Shown here: one piece after another, positions 31,926 to 32,648 of the stretch
Position numbering within the stretch: the first letter of the stretch is position 1
Layout: every line of letters starts with the position of its first letter
Assembly: GCA_025356075.1 (NCBI GenBank)
Contig: JANXUT010000073.1
Span: 1 to 32,648 of the forward strand
Direction: 5' to 3'
From: Pseudomonadota bacterium
GTDB lineage: Bacteria; Pseudomonadota; Gammaproteobacteria; Steroidobacterales; Steroidobacteraceae
DNA length: 32,648 nt
Translations under genes and position numbers: made by a program
Notes under the pieces: model-generated
The model's database searches: none
Seen by the model: the letters and a program-made list of their open reading frames with translations, nothing else
Told to the model about the DNA's origin: nothing

Positions 31926-32498
31926 ATGCAGGGTCGTGAGAGCACGATGCCGCCGATCGACCTGTGGGAGTCGTACTTCGATGCCACCGGGATCATCGCC
32001 GCGCTCGCCGGACCGGGCGTACACGGTGACGTCGTTGAATTCGGATGCGGGTACGGTACGTTTACGATCCCGATGGCACGACGCACATCCGGTACGGTCT
32101 ACGCGCTCGATATTGATCCGCTGATGGTGTCGGCAACGACCGGGCGCGCCGAGCACGCCGCACTGAGGAACGTCGTCGTCGAACGGCGCGATTTCGTCGC
32201 GCGCGGCTCAGGCCGAGCAACGGGATCGGTCGAATTCGCGCTGCTCTTCAATATTCTGCACATCGAGGAGCCCGTCGCTCTCCTCAATGAGGTACACCGC
32301 GTGCTCGTTCCGTCCGGACGCCTCGGCATCACGCACTGGATCCACGACGCACGCACTCCGCGCGGGCCGTCGCTCGAAATACGCCCGCGCGCAGCGCAAT
32401 GCCGGGCCTGGGCGGAAGAGGCCGGATTTGAAGTGGCATGGCACGGCGACCTCCCGGGATCGCCGTGGCACTGGGGCATGGTCGTCGAGAGGCACTAG
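31926..32498 (+). CDS. Class I SAM-dependent methyltransferase (190 aa)
   Basis: Rossmann-type methyltransferase motifs are visible: motif I VVEFGCGYGTF (36-46), the acidic residue after strand 2 in ALDIDPLMV, motif II-like ERRDFV, and FALLFNILHIEEPVALLNEVHRVLVPSGRLGITHW (motif III and post-III). The second half is short. The substrate is unknown; the small size and GITHWIHD resemble ubiE-like or small-molecule methyltransferases. AGGAG five bases before ATG 31926 sets the start. It is transcribed away from the truncated oxidase. Confidence 0.88.
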   Translation: MQGRESTMPPIDLWESYFDATGIIAALAGPGVHGDVVEFGCGYGTFTIPMARRTSGTVYALDIDPLMVSATTGRAEHAALRNVVVERRDFVARGSGRATGSVEFALLFNILHIEEPVALLNEVHRVLVPSGRLGITHWIHDARTPRGPSLEIRPRAAQCRAWAEEAGFEVAWHGDLPGSPWHWGMVVERH

Positions 32499-32648
32499 CC
32501 GATCCCGAAGCCGAACTACCCCGATCGTGAACGCCGCGAACCGGCGACTCGTTACCGGCGCACGTACACCCACGCTTCGGTACCGGAAGCCAGGGTGACG
32601 GAAACGTTTGGCTAAGCTTTTAATTACCCACAACTTCCTCAATTAACT
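32499..32648. other. Right-end intergenic region
   Basis: No coding frame is recognisable in these 150 bases. The last 40 are AT-rich (TAAGCTTTTAATTACC), which may mark a promoter for a gene beyond the window. I see no hairpin terminator after the methyltransferase. Confidence 0.4.

Noticed and set aside
31893-32156. Upstream extension of the FAD-oxidase frame
   Set aside because: This part is antisense to the methyltransferase and has no oxidase-like sequence.
1-32648. CRISPR arrays, complete insertion sequences or prophage
   Set aside because: No regularly spaced direct repeats, transposase motifs with terminal inverted repeats, or structural phage genes were seen.

Overview
This is a GC-rich chromosomal window, probably from a proteobacterium and most likely a gammaproteobacterium. 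The grounds are a complete System I cytochrome c maturation operon (ccmABCDEFGHI), DsbA, MAPEG and methyl-accepting chemotaxis proteins, and frequent GTG starts. No rRNA or ribosomal marker is present, so I cannot name a family.

Left end (1-2086): a decayed accessory region. It holds the tail of a gene and a hairpin, a small unknown gene, a lipoprotein relic with an in-frame stop, and two oppositely oriented fragments of the same phage/plasmid protein family. It ends at an isolated 3' part of a tRNA-Cys gene (1304-1352), which looks like the far attachment site of an old integrated element. About 700 bases with no recognisable gene follow.

2087-10365: envelope genes. A zinc-ribbon membrane protein and a secreted small protein come first. 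Then RDD and SpoIIM-like membrane proteins (+) face an opposing operon (-) of a YciC-like membrane protein, DUF4129, DUF4350, MoxR ATPase and DUF58. This is a MoxR-type cluster that probably acts on membrane or periplasmic complexes.

10516-10835 (-): the most notable feature. It is a tRNA-Leu(UAA) gene split by a 232-nt group I intron after U34, with recognisable P1-P9 helices, the U.G splice-site pair and a terminal G. Beside it (10984-11766) lie badly frameshifted relics of a DUF3365 sensor protein and of a second domain.

12031-20520 (+): a CBS-domain protein, then the ccm operon, in which most junctions are 4-bp ATGA/GTGA overlaps. The last gene is a transporter coupled to ccmI. CcmABCD(E) move and load haem onto CcmE, CcmF and CcmH ligate it to apocytochromes, CcmG keeps the CXXCH thiols reduced, and CcmI presents the apoprotein.

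20543-32648: single genes and short operons. These are MAPEG (-) with a clear promoter, a PAS-containing chemoreceptor ending in a CheR/CheB-tether-like pentapeptide, arginase, a VOC-SRPBCC fusion, DUF3995 and DUF3052 proteins, a two-gene ABC exporter (-), a Tat-signal SRPBCC protein (-), DsbA (+), a lipoprotein-like S26B-type peptidase (-), an HSL-family hydrolase coupled to a truncated FAD-oxidase relic (-), and a SAM methyltransferase (+).

No CRISPR array, intact insertion sequence or complete phage was seen. Assignments are from reading motifs by eye, without database searches.
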